DNA from: Pseudomonas nabeulensis
Lineage (GTDB): Bacteria; Pseudomonadota; Gammaproteobacteria; Pseudomonadales; Pseudomonadaceae
Direction of reading: 5' to 3'
Assembly (NCBI RefSeq): GCF_004682045.1
Contig: NZ_QUZT01000017.1
Span: 1-64,000, forward strand
DNA length: 64,000 bases
Shown: positions 18,797-26,861 of the stretch, in pieces
How the letters are laid out: each line of letters opens with the position of its first letter
How positions within the stretch are numbered: position 1 is the stretch's first letter
Position numbers and translations under genes: made by a program
The notes under the pieces: model-generated
What the model saw: the letters and a program-made list of their open reading frames with translations, nothing else
What the model was told of the DNA's origin: nothing
Database searches by the model: none

Positions 18797-18802
18797 TATA
18801 AT
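18797..18802 (+). promoter_or_regulatory. -10 element of ppa
   Basis: A perfect TATAAT lies 61 bases before the ppa ATG, in a short gap after the mtfA stop. The -35 region is weak. Confidence 0.5.
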
Positions 18803-18863
18803 CGCCGCCACTTTTAGGCCAATCCGGCCAAGTTTCTTGGCCAATTAACGGGGGCAACGCCCA

Positions 18864-19391
18864 ATGAGCTACAGCAAGATTCCGGCTGGCAAAGACCTGC
18901 CGAACGACATCTACGTCGCCATCGAGATTCCGGCCAACCACGCGCCGATCAAATACGAAATCGACAAAGACAGCGACTGCCTGTTCGTTGACCGTTTCAT
19001 GGCCACCCCGATGTTCTACCCGGCCAACTACGGTTTCATCCCCAACACCCTGGCTGACGACGGTGACCCCCTCGACGTGCTGGTAGTAACCCCTTACCCA
19101 GTGACTCCAGGTTCGGTAATCCGTGCCCGTCCAGTCGGCATCCTGAACATGACCGACGACGGCGGCGGCGATGCCAAAGTCATCGCAGTACCACACGACA
19201 AGCTGTCCCAGCTGTACGTGGACGTGAAGGAATACACCGACCTGCCGCCACTGCTGCTGGAACAGATCAAGCACTTCTTCGAGAACTACAAAGATCTCGA
19301 AAAAGGCAAATGGGTGAAGATCGACGGTTGGGGCAACGCAGACGCCGCCCGCGCCGAGATCCTCAAGTCGGTTGCAGCCTACAAAGGCTGA
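18864..19391 (+). CDS. ppa: Inorganic pyrophosphatase
   Basis: 175 residues, the standard length of soluble family-I pyrophosphatases. It hydrolyses PPi to two phosphates. The active-site signature [10 protein letters not shown] (three metal-binding Asp) is intact, as are [11 protein letters not shown] and the C-terminal [10 protein letters not shown] strong terminator follows. Confidence 0.97.
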   Translation: MSYSKIPAGKDLPNDIYVAIEIPANHAPIKYEIDKDSDCLFVDRFMATPMFYPANYGFIPNTLADDGDPLDVLVVTPYPVTPGSVIRARPVGILNMTDDGGGDAKVIAVPHDKLSQLYVDVKEYTDLPPLLLEQIKHFFENYKDLEKGKWVKIDGWGNADAARAEILKSVAAYKG

Positions 19392-19423
19392 TACCCGCTA
19401 CTCATTGCTTCGGCAATAAAAGA

Positions 19424-19450
19424 AAGCCCCGATTATTCGGGGCTTTTTTG
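19424..19450 (+). terminator. Rho-independent terminator of ppa
   Basis: GCCCCGA and TCGGGGC pair around a TTAT loop and are followed by six T. Confidence 0.92.
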
Positions 19451-19605
19451 TGGTAAAAATTAAACACTCAGTTCAACCAACAACAACTAACGTTTAACAA
19501 TGCAATAAAATTGAAAAACCGGGCCACAACTAAGTAAAAACCTACACGCGCAATTCAACGCATGGTTTATTTGATTTGTTTTCTTGGCCAGTAAACTCTG
19601 CGTTT

Positions 19606-20376
19606 ATGAATACATCAGGTGATCGTTTAAAAGCGCTACTACGGGAAGTTCATCTTTCCGCCTCCGACTTCGCCAAGAACCGTGGTGTCACGCCTCAACA
19701 CGTGAACAATTGGTTCAAACGCGGCGTGCCCATGGGCCGACTCAACGAAATCGCAGACCTCCTGTGCATTTCCAGCCGTTGGCTCCGCACCGGCGAAGGC
19801 CCCAAACACCCACCGGCCAATTACCTATTGGAAGGTCCCACTGCAAGGACTGCACTGATCGCCCGCGAAGAGAGCGGTAAATACCTCACAGGCCCCGCCT
19901 GTCCTCCAGAAAAAACCGACGTGGAGATCCCCCTCCACCCTTCCTTCACCTCGACCGAGCGCATCCGCATCTCGCTGCACACCCTCGAAACCCTCAACGT
20001 CCACCCCGACCGTGCACTGGGCGCCTACATGGTCGACAACAGCATGATCGAAATCATCCAACAAGGCGCCACCCTCGCCATCGACCGAGGCCGCACCCAA
20101 ATCACCGACGGCGAAATCTACGCCGTCGAACACGACGGCATGCTGCGCATCAAATACCTCTACAACCGCCCCGGCGGCGGCCTGCGCATGCGCAGCCACA
20201 ACGCAACCGAACACCCGGACGAATACTTGAACCACGAAGAACGCTTCGAACAAAACTTCCAGATCCTCGGCTGGGTGTTCTGGTGGTCGACATTGAACAA
20301 CCGCAGGCCGGTGCCGCTGGACGAGCATTTATTGGGCTGGGAAGGCTCTAAATCGGATCCGGAGGTGGGCATTTGA
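19606..20376 (+). CDS. LexA-like repressor with S24 peptidase fold (PrtR-type)
   Basis: 256 residues. Residues 5-60 are a Cro/C1-type HTH (SASDFAKNRGVTPQHVNNWFKRG). Residues about 110-225 are an S24 domain with a catalytic-type Ser146 in VDNSM and Lys183 in RIKYL. No Ala-Gly or Cys-Gly dipeptide occurs in the linker where LexA-type self-cleavage takes place, so classical SOS cleavage is doubtful; the same length (256) and layout are found in PrtR, the pyocin repressor. No phage or pyocin gene is adjacent. The upstream 154 bases are AT-rich compared with the surroundings and probably hold its operator. Target genes are unknown. Confidence 0.82.
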   Translation: MNTSGDRLKALLREVHLSASDFAKNRGVTPQHVNNWFKRGVPMGRLNEIADLLCISSRWLRTGEGPKHPPANYLLEGPTARTALIAREESGKYLTGPACPPEKTDVEIPLHPSFTSTERIRISLHTLETLNVHPDRALGAYMVDNSMIEIIQQGATLAIDRGRTQITDGEIYAVEHDGMLRIKYLYNRPGGGLRMRSHNATEHPDEYLNHEERFEQNFQILGWVFWWSTLNNRRPVPLDEHLLGWEGSKSDPEVGI

Positions 20377-20408
20377 AGTGAATGTGGGTATCATGCGCCG
20401 CACATTTG

Positions 20409-20577
20409 GCAGGGGTCGCGATGAGCGATTTCCCCTGCTGGCGAAGCGGAGGAGTTCCCGCGGATGCCCCTACTATTCAGCCCGACGCAACGTGGGCTGA
20501 GCGATTTGAAGGCTGGTGAGGTTTGTCAAAAACAAGCTGAGGCAGTCCCCGAGAAGCCGGCCACAAGCCGGCTTTTT
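20409..20577 (+). ncRNA. Candidate structured small RNA with own terminator
   Basis: The 414-base gap after the repressor gene contains consecutive stems: GCAGGGG-TCGC...GCGA-TTT-CCCCTGC (20409-20438); GCGG/CCGC with an AGGAG-containing loop (20447-20462); CAGCCC/GGGCTG (20478-20499); then a rho-independent terminator (20554-20577). TGAGCGATTT is repeated at 20422 and 20498. A short frame could begin at 20464, but it would have to read through the terminator. I do not recognise an Rfam family, and the promoter is not clear. Confidence 0.45.
20554..20577 (+). terminator. Rho-independent terminator
   Basis: AAGCCGGC and GCCGGCTT pair around a CACAA loop and run into five T. No recognised coding gene ends here except the repressor 178 bases upstream. 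Confidence 0.85.
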
Positions 20578-20681
20578 AATGCCCGTAAACACCCCGCGGC
20601 TCGATCCGCCACCCTCTTCGCCATCTCCATTAAATGCATCCAGGCATCCTCAAAGCGCTTCAATCCACTGTCTCTTTCAAG

Positions 20682-21423
20682 TTGACGGTATTACACATCC
20701 CACCCGATTTATCACTCCCCAACACCCCATTAATCTATGCCCATGTTGAACGCAACGCCCTAACCCACTTAAACAAAAAAGGATTCAACCATGAGCACTC
20801 CAACCTACAACCGCTTGAACAAAGACGACGCCGTAGTTCTGATGGTCGACCACCAGACCGGCCTGATCTCCCTGGTCCAGGACTTCTCCCCCAACGAATT
20901 CAAGAACAACGTGCTCGCCCTGGCTGACCTGGCCAAGTTCTTCGAACTGCCGACCATCCTCACCACCAGCTTCGAACAAGGCCCCAACGGTCCGCTGGTG
21001 CCAGAGCTGAAAGAGATGTTCCCGGACGCGCCGTACATCGCGCGCCCTGGTCAGATCAACGCGTGGGACAACGAAGACTTCGTCAAGGCAATCAAGGCCA
21101 CCGGTCGTAAGCAAATCATCATTGCCGGTGTGGTGACGGATGTGTGCGTAGCGTTCCCGACACTGTCGGCGCTGGCGGAAGGGTTTGATGTGTTTGTGGT
21201 GACCGATGCGTCGGGCACCTTCAATACCACGGTGCAGCAGGCAGCGTGGAACCGTATGACCCAGGCCGGTGCGCAGATGATGAACTGGTTCTCGGTGGCG
21301 TGTGAGTTGCACCGCGACTGGCGCAACGACATTGAAGGGTTGGGCAACTTGCTGTCCCAGCGGATTCCCAACTATCGCAACTTGATGAATGGCTATGCGG
21401 CGCTGACGGCACGCAAGGACTAA
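20682..21423 (+). repeat. Long direct repeat, copy 1 (ycaC plus 109-base leader)
   Basis: This 742-base segment recurs at 23269-24010 without any insertion or deletion, at an offset of 2587 bases. I count about 20 substitutions by eye, so roughly 97% identity. It begins at TTGACGGTA and ends at the ycaC stop codon; beyond it only the terminators resemble each other. Confidence 0.93.
20791..21423 (+). CDS. ycaC: YcaC-type isochorismatase-fold hydrolase, copy 1
   Basis: 210 residues of the cysteine hydrolase family. Asp20 (LMVDHQTG) and Cys119 (VVTDVCVAFP) are the catalytic acid and nucleophile expected of YcaC. The physiological substrate of YcaC is not established. The protein differs from copy 2 at one position only (Met18 here, Leu18 there). 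AAAGGA precedes the ATG. It is followed by its own terminator and then by the oppositely oriented AbiE pair. Confidence 0.92.
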   Translation: MSTPTYNRLNKDDAVVLMVDHQTGLISLVQDFSPNEFKNNVLALADLAKFFELPTILTTSFEQGPNGPLVPELKEMFPDAPYIARPGQINAWDNEDFVKAIKATGRKQIIIAGVVTDVCVAFPTLSALAEGFDVFVVTDASGTFNTTVQQAAWNRMTQAGAQMMNWFSVACELHRDWRNDIEGLGNLLSQRIPNYRNLMNGYAALTARKD

Positions 21424-21441
21424 TTAAATCGATGTACACAC

Positions 21442-21470
21442 AAAGCCTGCCCTGAAAAGCAGGCTTTTTT
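21442..21470 (+). terminator. Terminator of ycaC copy 1
   Basis: AAAGCCTGC and GCAGGCTTT form the stem, followed by a T run. Its left side lies nine bases from the end of the convergent abiEii gene, so it may serve both directions. Confidence 0.88.
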
Positions 21471-21478
21471 GGGCTCCA

Positions 21479-22411
21479 CTAAACGGGAACTTCCATCAGT
21501 AGCTGGCTTAAAACGCGATCCAGTTTTGCTAAAGCCTCGTCGCGTTTGTCTACAGACATTCCCGTAATGTTTCGCAGCTTCCATTGTACGGCCGGTAATC
21601 GGTCCACCCCTGGGAGCGCCAGTAACGTCCAATCGGGCTTTCCACTCTTGAGCGAAAGTAAAAACGCCGCGTCTTGTTCAATGAACTGCTGACGTATCGC
21701 GGCAAGCAACGACTGCCTTGTGGACTCCAGTTGCTCAAGTGTGACCGGCTCACGGGTCATACCGGCAAACTCGGCGTGGAATATGTCTGCAAGCGGCTTC
21801 CATCGCGGAGCCAGCAGTTCAACCATCGGCCTTCGATGACTTATCAAGTACACCAAAAAGCCCTCGAAGATCTCGCGTGTCAGCCCGCCCTCACGAAGCA
21901 TGAGCATCACGTCAAAAAGATCTCGAGGGTGCTGTCGGTCCAACGCAGCGCAAATTTTGCCGCCGTATAGATCGGGCAACGAAACGACTGGAATTGAGGC
22001 AAACCCAAACTCATCTTCAACCAGCCCCACGACATCACGCTCTTGTGGGACATGAACCGTGCCCCGTATCACAGGCGACACTTCGATTTTGATCTGAGCG
22101 AGTGGATTGCGAACCAGCACTCGCAGTTCGTCGTCGCGATTTGCCTGAACATTCGCAACCACCTGAGGTAACCCGCGTACAACCGCATCTGCGATCCGTT
22201 GAAGCGCGAGACGAACATCGCTTAACGCCTGCTGGCGATCAGAATTGGGCAGATAGGCCAAGTCTATATCCACCGACAGACGAGGCAGGTCACGTACAAA
22301 CAGATTGATGGCGGTCCCCCCTTTAAGCGCAAAACATCGCTCTGCCGCTACGTAAGGGATGACCTGTACCAACAAACGGACCTGAGCAGCATAACGAGCA
22401 TCAAGAAGCAC
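21479..22411 (-). CDS. abiEii: AbiEii-type nucleotidyltransferase toxin
   Basis: 310 residues from the chosen GTG. The nucleotidyltransferase core is visible: FALKGGTAINLF (residues 27-38) and the metal-binding DID at 48-50 (LSVDIDLAYLP), as in the AbiEii/DUF1814 family. AbiEii toxins modify tRNA or other acceptors with nucleotides and stop growth, for example on phage infection. The GTG at 22411 overlaps the end of abiEi by 11 bases, giving the usual antitoxin-first order; a TTG at 22417 is the alternative, and the frame is open further upstream inside abiEi. Base composition is clearly lower in GC than the flanking core genes. Confidence 0.88.
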   Translation of the reverse strand: MLLDARYAAQVRLLVQVIPYVAAERCFALKGGTAINLFVRDLPRLSVDIDLAYLPNSDRQQALSDVRLALQRIADAVVRGLPQVVANVQANRDDELRVLVRNPLAQIKIEVSPVIRGTVHVPQERDVVGLVEDEFGFASIPVVSLPDLYGGKICAALDRQHPRDLFDVMLMLREGGLTREIFEGFLVYLISHRRPMVELLAPRWKPLADIFHAEFAGMTREPVTLEQLESTRQSLLAAIRQQFIEQDAAFLLSLKSGKPDWTLLALPGVDRLPAVQWKLRNITGMSVDKRDEALAKLDRVLSQLLMEVPV

Positions 22412-23168
22412 TGGCAAAACTCTCCGGCACGGTGATTTGGAACTCTTTATCGAGTCGACCACCCCGGATGATTTGGCGCTTGCCGTTACCGAGATCAATC
22501 CTGGACAGATCTATTCGCCCATACCATGCGTGACCTGCGTTTCGCGCCATTAGCAGAAAAACACGTTTGACGCGTATGGAGTTGCACGCTTCAAGCAGCC
22601 GCTGCAAACGCCTGGGGCTTAGGGTGCCCAAGCCACTTAGCACGTCAGCCACGCTGCTGAATAACATCTGGTTGGCACTTTGGTGAATCAGCTCAAGTAC
22701 GGCCCGTTCCGGGGTAGAGATTTTTAACTCAAATCGCCCGTAAGGAACCTGAAAAACTTGTAACGCCACATCTTCCATGTCGGCGGCGAAGAGCCCGCCG
22801 GGATGAAAGTTAACAGCAACGGGCCAAGGGTATTTGCGAAACCACCCGGGGAGCGAAGCACCTGGCGTTCCGAACAAGTCAACAGCCTGCATGCCAAAGG
22901 CCAGGTAATGGCTGTAGCCCGCCAAGCTCAGCGCGGTAGCTCCACCCGGCCAGATATCAACCGAAGCGCCTTGCTGCAAGGCAAATACCCCGCCCTGCCA
23001 ATCGAGCTCGTCGCCACAACGCTTCCACGCGCCATACCCTACGCGCTCGACCCAACCACTTCGTTGGTATTTTCGGACAAGGCCCGGTCCCACGCCCTGC
23101 TCATGCAAGAACGCTTGCGTGGCGACAGATCCCGTCGGCCATCGGGCCAGCAATTGGTTTATTTTCAT
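22401..23168 (-). CDS. abiEi: AbiEi-type antitoxin / transcriptional regulator
   Basis: 255 residues. The N-terminus (LLARWPTGSVATQAFLHEQGVGPGLVRKYQRSGWVERVG) is a winged-helix of the AbiEi_3 kind, followed by the C-terminal antitoxin domain, including LSLAGYSHYLAFG and RAVLELIHQ segments seen in AbiEi proteins. In type IV systems AbiEi neutralises the toxin without binding it and represses the operon by binding promoter repeats. Start ATG at 23168 with AGGTGAG upstream; a GTG at 23177 would add three residues. Promoter in 23169-23268, not resolved. Confidence 0.86.
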   Translation of the reverse strand: MKINQLLARWPTGSVATQAFLHEQGVGPGLVRKYQRSGWVERVGYGAWKRCGDELDWQGGVFALQQGASVDIWPGGATALSLAGYSHYLAFGMQAVDLFGTPGASLPGWFRKYPWPVAVNFHPGGLFAADMEDVALQVFQVPYGRFELKISTPERAVLELIHQSANQMLFSSVADVLSGLGTLSPRRLQRLLEACNSIRVKRVFLLMARNAGHAWYGRIDLSRIDLGNGKRQIIRGGRLDKEFQITVPESFASAS

Positions 23169-23268
23169 CAAAAACACTCACCTTTTAGGTGATCCATACA
23201 GAAAATATTAAACCAGTTTAGCAATGAACGTCGCTATGGCTAGTCGCGAAAGGAATGTCTCCCACAGA

Positions 23269-24010
23269 TTGACGGTAAGACACATCCCACCCGATTTATC
23301 ACTCCCCAACACCCCATTAATCTATGCCCATGTTGAACGCAACGCCCTAACCCACTTAAACAAAAAAGGATTCAACCATGAGCACTCCAACCTACAACCG
23401 CTTGAACAAAGACGACGCCGTAGTCCTGCTGGTCGACCACCAGACCGGCCTGATCTCCCTGGTGCAAGACTTCTCCCCCAACGAGTTCAAGAACAACGTG
23501 CTCGCCCTGGCTGACCTGGCCAAGTTCTTCGAACTGCCGACCATCCTCACCACCAGCTTCGAACAAGGCCCCAACGGTCCGCTGGTGCCAGAGTTGAAAG
23601 AGATGTTCCCGGACGCGCCGTACATCGCGCGCCCAGGTCAGATCAATGCGTGGGACAACGAAGACTTTGTCAAAGCCATCAAGGCCACCGGTCGTAAGCA
23701 AATCATCATTGCCGGTGTGGTAACGGACGTGTGCGTAGCGTTCCCGACACTGTCGGCGCTGGCGGAAGGGTTTGATGTGTTTGTGGTGACCGATGCGTCG
23801 GGCACCTTCAATACCACGGTGCAGCAGGCAGCATGGAACCGTATGACCCAGGCCGGTGCGCAGATGATGAACTGGTTCTCGGTGGCGTGTGAGTTGCACC
23901 GCGACTGGCGCAACGACATTGAAGGGTTGGGCAACTTGCTGTCCCAGCGGATTCCCAACTATCGCAACTTGATGAATGGGTATGCGGCGTTGACGGCTCG
24001 TAAGGACTAA
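23269..24010 (+). repeat. Long direct repeat, copy 2 (ycaC plus 109-base leader)
   Basis: Second copy of the 742-base segment at 20682-21423. The leader differs only by TT to AG at the eleventh and twelfth bases or so; the coding part has about 18 substitutions, nearly all at third codon positions. Confidence 0.93.
23378..24010 (+). CDS. ycaC: YcaC-type isochorismatase-fold hydrolase, copy 2
   Basis: 210 residues, 209 identical to copy 1. The catalytic residues (Asp20, Cys119) are kept, so both copies should be active. About 97% nucleotide identity with mainly silent changes means the copies have been apart long enough to drift under purifying selection, or came from two different strains. 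Together they bracket the AbiE pair. Confidence 0.92.
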   Translation: MSTPTYNRLNKDDAVVLLVDHQTGLISLVQDFSPNEFKNNVLALADLAKFFELPTILTTSFEQGPNGPLVPELKEMFPDAPYIARPGQINAWDNEDFVKAIKATGRKQIIIAGVVTDVCVAFPTLSALAEGFDVFVVTDASGTFNTTVQQAAWNRMTQAGAQMMNWFSVACELHRDWRNDIEGLGNLLSQRIPNYRNLMNGYAALTARKD

Positions 24011-24029
24011 TCAAACCGTTTCAAACACT

Positions 24030-24060
24030 AAGCCTGCCTTAAAACGCAGGCTTTTTTTTT
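24030..24060 (+). terminator. Terminator of ycaC copy 2
   Basis: AAGCCTGC and GCAGGCTT form the stem, followed by nine T. It resembles the terminator of copy 1 while the surrounding bases do not. Confidence 0.9.
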
Positions 24061-24159
24061 GATCTAGCAATGCGCCATTAGCACACCCGCCCTAATTGTT
24101 CCGGTGCAGGCGCAACACTAAAGTCCTTCGCTTGGTTCAAGCCTCAAGGAAGGACGCTG

Positions 24160-24714
24160 TTGAAGACATTAACCAAGGTTGCTCACTGCCTGGCAGTGTT
24201 GACCATGACCACTGCGGCATTGGCCGATGAGCAAGCACCGGTTGGCGATTGGTCGATCATCTACGGCAATGGCCGGGCGCATAAAAACGTCATGTATGTG
24301 GCCGACCGCACATCCGTGGTGCCGTCGAACCATAACAAGGGCGCCCAACTGGTGGCGGTGACCTTGGTGTATGAGGAACCGGGCAAGCCGATGATCGATG
24401 CGTACAACCTCGAGGTGCAGTGTTCCACGCGCAAGGTGCGCTTTCTTAACGGACAGTCGGTTGCGCCCTATTCCTACACCCTCACGCACCTGAAAGTCTC
24501 GAACGCGTGGCAGACGCCAAAGGATTTCTGGCTGGATCGCACGCGGGCATTTGTCTGCGAGCCGGGCAAGAGCAAGGACACGGTTGCCATGGGCAAGATG
24601 ACCCATCTGCAAATGATCCAGACCGCCAAACTGATGATGGAGCAGTTGGGCCCGACTCAAGAGAAGAGCCAGATGATCGACGACCTCGACGACATGCTCG
24701 GCAATAAGCGTTGA
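24160..24714 (+). CDS. Exported protein of unknown function
   Basis: 184 residues starting with TTG; AAGGAAGGA lies seven bases upstream and decides the start. A Sec signal peptide (LTKVAHCLAVLTMTTAALADEQ) is clear, with cleavage probable after ALA. The mature part has a single pair of cysteines (CSTRK and FVCEPG), which could form a disulfide. I recognise no family. The next gene starts 30 bases downstream and is also exported, so the two may work together. Confidence 0.7.
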   Translation: MKTLTKVAHCLAVLTMTTAALADEQAPVGDWSIIYGNGRAHKNVMYVADRTSVVPSNHNKGAQLVAVTLVYEEPGKPMIDAYNLEVQCSTRKVRFLNGQSVAPYSYTLTHLKVSNAWQTPKDFWLDRTRAFVCEPGKSKDTVAMGKMTHLQMIQTAKLMMEQLGPTQEKSQMIDDLDDMLGNKR

Positions 24715-24743
24715 ACAACGCTCACCAACCCACAGGATTCACT

Positions 24744-25178
24744 ATGCCTACATGGACAAGGCAGTTGCTGGCAGGGGTTTTGTTACCTGCCATGCTTTTT
24801 ATTAGCGGGTGCCACTTGATTGCCCAGTCGCGCTGGGAAGGCCGGGATGTGCAAGAGGCGCTGGATTTATTCGGCAAACCCAATGCCATGAAAAAACAGA
24901 CCGCAGCCAATGGTGAAACCCAGGTGGTGATGACTTGGTACAAGTCTGCGTCCTGGACCACCACCGAAGCGGCGGGCACTTCAATGAACCACACTGGTAA
25001 CGGGATGGTTTACACGGAGTATTACCAACAAGTCGGGCACAGCTCCGATTGCAAGCTGGAAGCCACGGTGGATAAAGCCAAGAAGATCGTGCTGTTCAGG
25101 ATTGAGGACGGCCGCATCATTCATGGCAAGTGTGTGAATGTGCCGTTTGTGCCGGGGTATATTCCGCCAGGTCTCTGA
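24744..25178 (+). CDS. Lipoprotein of unknown function
   Basis: 144 residues. The signal peptide ends in MLFISGCHL, a lipobox with Cys at residue 22 or so. The mature part has a SmpA/BamE-like feel (GRDVQEALDLFGKPNAMKKQTAANGETQVVMTWYK), namely a short helix and then strands, but I cannot assign it. Start at the ATG 24744 rather than a TTG eleven codons earlier, because the lipoprotein signal begins there. Confidence 0.7.
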   Translation: MPTWTRQLLAGVLLPAMLFISGCHLIAQSRWEGRDVQEALDLFGKPNAMKKQTAANGETQVVMTWYKSASWTTTEAAGTSMNHTGNGMVYTEYYQQVGHSSDCKLEATVDKAKKIVLFRIEDGRIIHGKCVNVPFVPGYIPPGL

Positions 25179-25197
25179 GACGCGGCCATATCACGAG

Positions 25198-26127
25198 TTA
25201 GTCCGCCAACTCTCGCTCGATCTGTTCGATACTGGGCAGACTGGTTTGTAGCTCGGCAGGCAGCGACTCAACCAGTTGATATTCCGCCACGCCGATCGGC
25301 CGATTGTTGTCGCGCAATGCGTATTCAGCGACTACTTCGTTTTTGCTCTTGCATAGCAAAAGGCCAATGGTGGGACCATCCTGGGGATGTTTGAGTTGGG
25401 CATCCACGGCGGCGAGATAAAAGCTCAATTGGCCCAGATGCTCAGGCTTGAACTTGCCGGCCTTGAGTTCGATTACGACGTAACAGCGCAACTTCAAATG
25501 ATAGAACAACAGGTCGACGAAGAATTCATCTCCTCCAACGTCCAGTAGCACTTGTTGGCCTACGAAGGCGAAACCAGCACCCAGTTCCAGTAAAAAATCG
25601 GTGACATGCCTGATCAAAGCGTTTTCTATATCACGTTCCTGCGCATCCAAGCCCAAGCTCAGGAAATCAAACCGATAAGGGTCTTTCAGCGACTCATGCG
25701 CTAAATCGGATTGCGGTTTAGGCAGATGATTCTCGAAATTGCTCACGGCCTTACCACTGCGCTCCAGCAACCGATTTTCGATCTGCATGACCAAGGTGTT
25801 GCGCGACCAGTTGTGCGCTATTGCTTGGGCAATGTACCAACGTCGGGTTTCGGGGCCGGGGAGTTTGTCCAGCAGGACCACATTGTGACCCCAGGGCAAT
25901 TGTGCAGCAGCCTGTTGCACAAACTCGGAATTCGGCCATGCCTCGGAAAAAGCACGCATGTACTTGAGATTACGCGGCGAAAACCCCTTCATCTTTGGAA
26001 AGGCCGCACGCAAGTCCTGGGCGAGGCGGTCAATCACTTTACTCCCCCAGCCTTGCTCAGCCTGGCGAATCAATATGTCGTGGCCGATCTGCCAGTAAAG
26101 CAGCACCAACTCTCGATTTACCGCCAA
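25198..26127 (-). CDS. YhcG-type PDDEXK nuclease (DUF1016), N-terminus apparently lost
   Basis: The frame reads 309 residues from a TTG. Residues 1-130 are the DUF1016 N-terminal region beginning in mid-domain (AVNRELVLLYWQIGHDIL). The C-terminal half carries the nuclease core, FVDLLFYH with Asp and VIELKAGKF with Glu-x-Lys. Members I know carry about 30-40 residues before the AVNRELVLLYW motif. Here codons upstream of the TTG still resemble family sequence (ASSATLAVNR) but run into a TAG at about 26171-26173 with no usable start. So the 5' end is probably missing and the gene may be dead or poorly expressed. YhcG-like proteins have been linked to restriction and defence loci. Confidence 0.7.
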   Translation of the reverse strand: MAVNRELVLLYWQIGHDILIRQAEQGWGSKVIDRLAQDLRAAFPKMKGFSPRNLKYMRAFSEAWPNSEFVQQAAAQLPWGHNVVLLDKLPGPETRRWYIAQAIAHNWSRNTLVMQIENRLLERSGKAVSNFENHLPKPQSDLAHESLKDPYRFDFLSLGLDAQERDIENALIRHVTDFLLELGAGFAFVGQQVLLDVGGDEFFVDLLFYHLKLRCYVVIELKAGKFKPEHLGQLSFYLAAVDAQLKHPQDGPTIGLLLCKSKNEVVAEYALRDNNRPIGVAEYQLVESLPAELQTSLPSIEQIERELAD

Positions 26128-26216
26128 CGTTGCACTCGACGCATTGCAAGCCGCAGTCTTGACTCTCCCCTATGCGGCAACCTCTACCCTGAACCACCCA
26201 GCTCAGGCCCTACCCC

Positions 26217-26861
26217 ATGACCCCGCGCACCCTGATTATCCTCGGCCACCCATCCGCCACCAGCTTTTGCTCAGCCCTCGCCGAAACCTACATCCAGGCC
26301 TCCAAAACCGCCGGCCACGAGGTACGTGTCCTACGCCTGGGCGACCTCAGGTTCAATCCTGTCTTGCAGCATGGCTACACCCACATCCAGGCATTGGAAC
26401 CCGACCTGCTCAGCGCGCAATCCGACATCCTCTGGGCCACGCATCTGACGTTTGTCTTTCCCATCTGGTGGGGTGGTATGCCTGCCTTGATGAAGGGGTT
26501 TATCGACCGCATTTTCCTGCCTGGCTTTGCCTTTAAATACCGTTCAGGCAAGGCCTTCCCCGATAAGTTGCTGCACGGCCGAACCGCACATTTATTGGTG
26601 ACCCTGGACACGCCGCCCTGGTATTACCGCTGGGTCTACCGCATGCCGGGCGTGCATCAGATGCGCCAGAGCACGCTGGCGTTTTGTGGCATCAAACCGC
26701 TCAAGACGTTGCTGTTCGGGCCGGTATTGGGCTCTACTGCGGCGCAACGGGCCAAGTGGCTGGAACAGGCTGGCACACTCGCGCAAAAAGGGAGTTTTCA
26801 TGTACATCGGCAAAGCCGCGCAGTTGTCAGGCACGACCATCAAGGCGATTCGGCACTATGA
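26217..26861 (+). CDS. NAD(P)H-dependent flavodoxin-fold oxidoreductase
   Basis: 214 residues of the NQO1/YwrO-like family. The FMN-binding N-terminus TLIILGHPSATSFCSALAETYI and the FPIWWGGMPALMKGFIDRIFLPGFAFKY segment are typical of the family. It reduces quinones or related electrophiles with NAD(P)H. The last 20 or so codons (GSFHVHRQSRAVVRHDHQG) overlap the start of the MerR gene in another frame and do not look like family sequence. Confidence 0.85.
   Translation: MTPRTLIILGHPSATSFCSALAETYIQASKTAGHEVRVLRLGDLRFNPVLQHGYTHIQALEPDLLSAQSDILWATHLTFVFPIWWGGMPALMKGFIDRIFLPGFAFKYRSGKAFPDKLLHGRTAHLLVTLDTPPWYYRWVYRMPGVHQMRQSTLAFCGIKPLKTLLFGPVLGSTAAQRAKWLEQAGTLAQKGSFHVHRQSRAVVRHDHQGDSAL

Noticed and set aside
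19452..20376. Prophage or pyocin cluster next to the LexA-like repressor
   Set aside because: No structural, lysis, integrase or attachment sequences nearby; neighbours are ppa and ycaC.
20464..20685. 73-codon frame after the repressor, with AGGAG upstream
   Set aside because: It would have to be read through a strong terminator at 20554-20577 and ends in low-complexity sequence; better treated as part of a structured RNA region.
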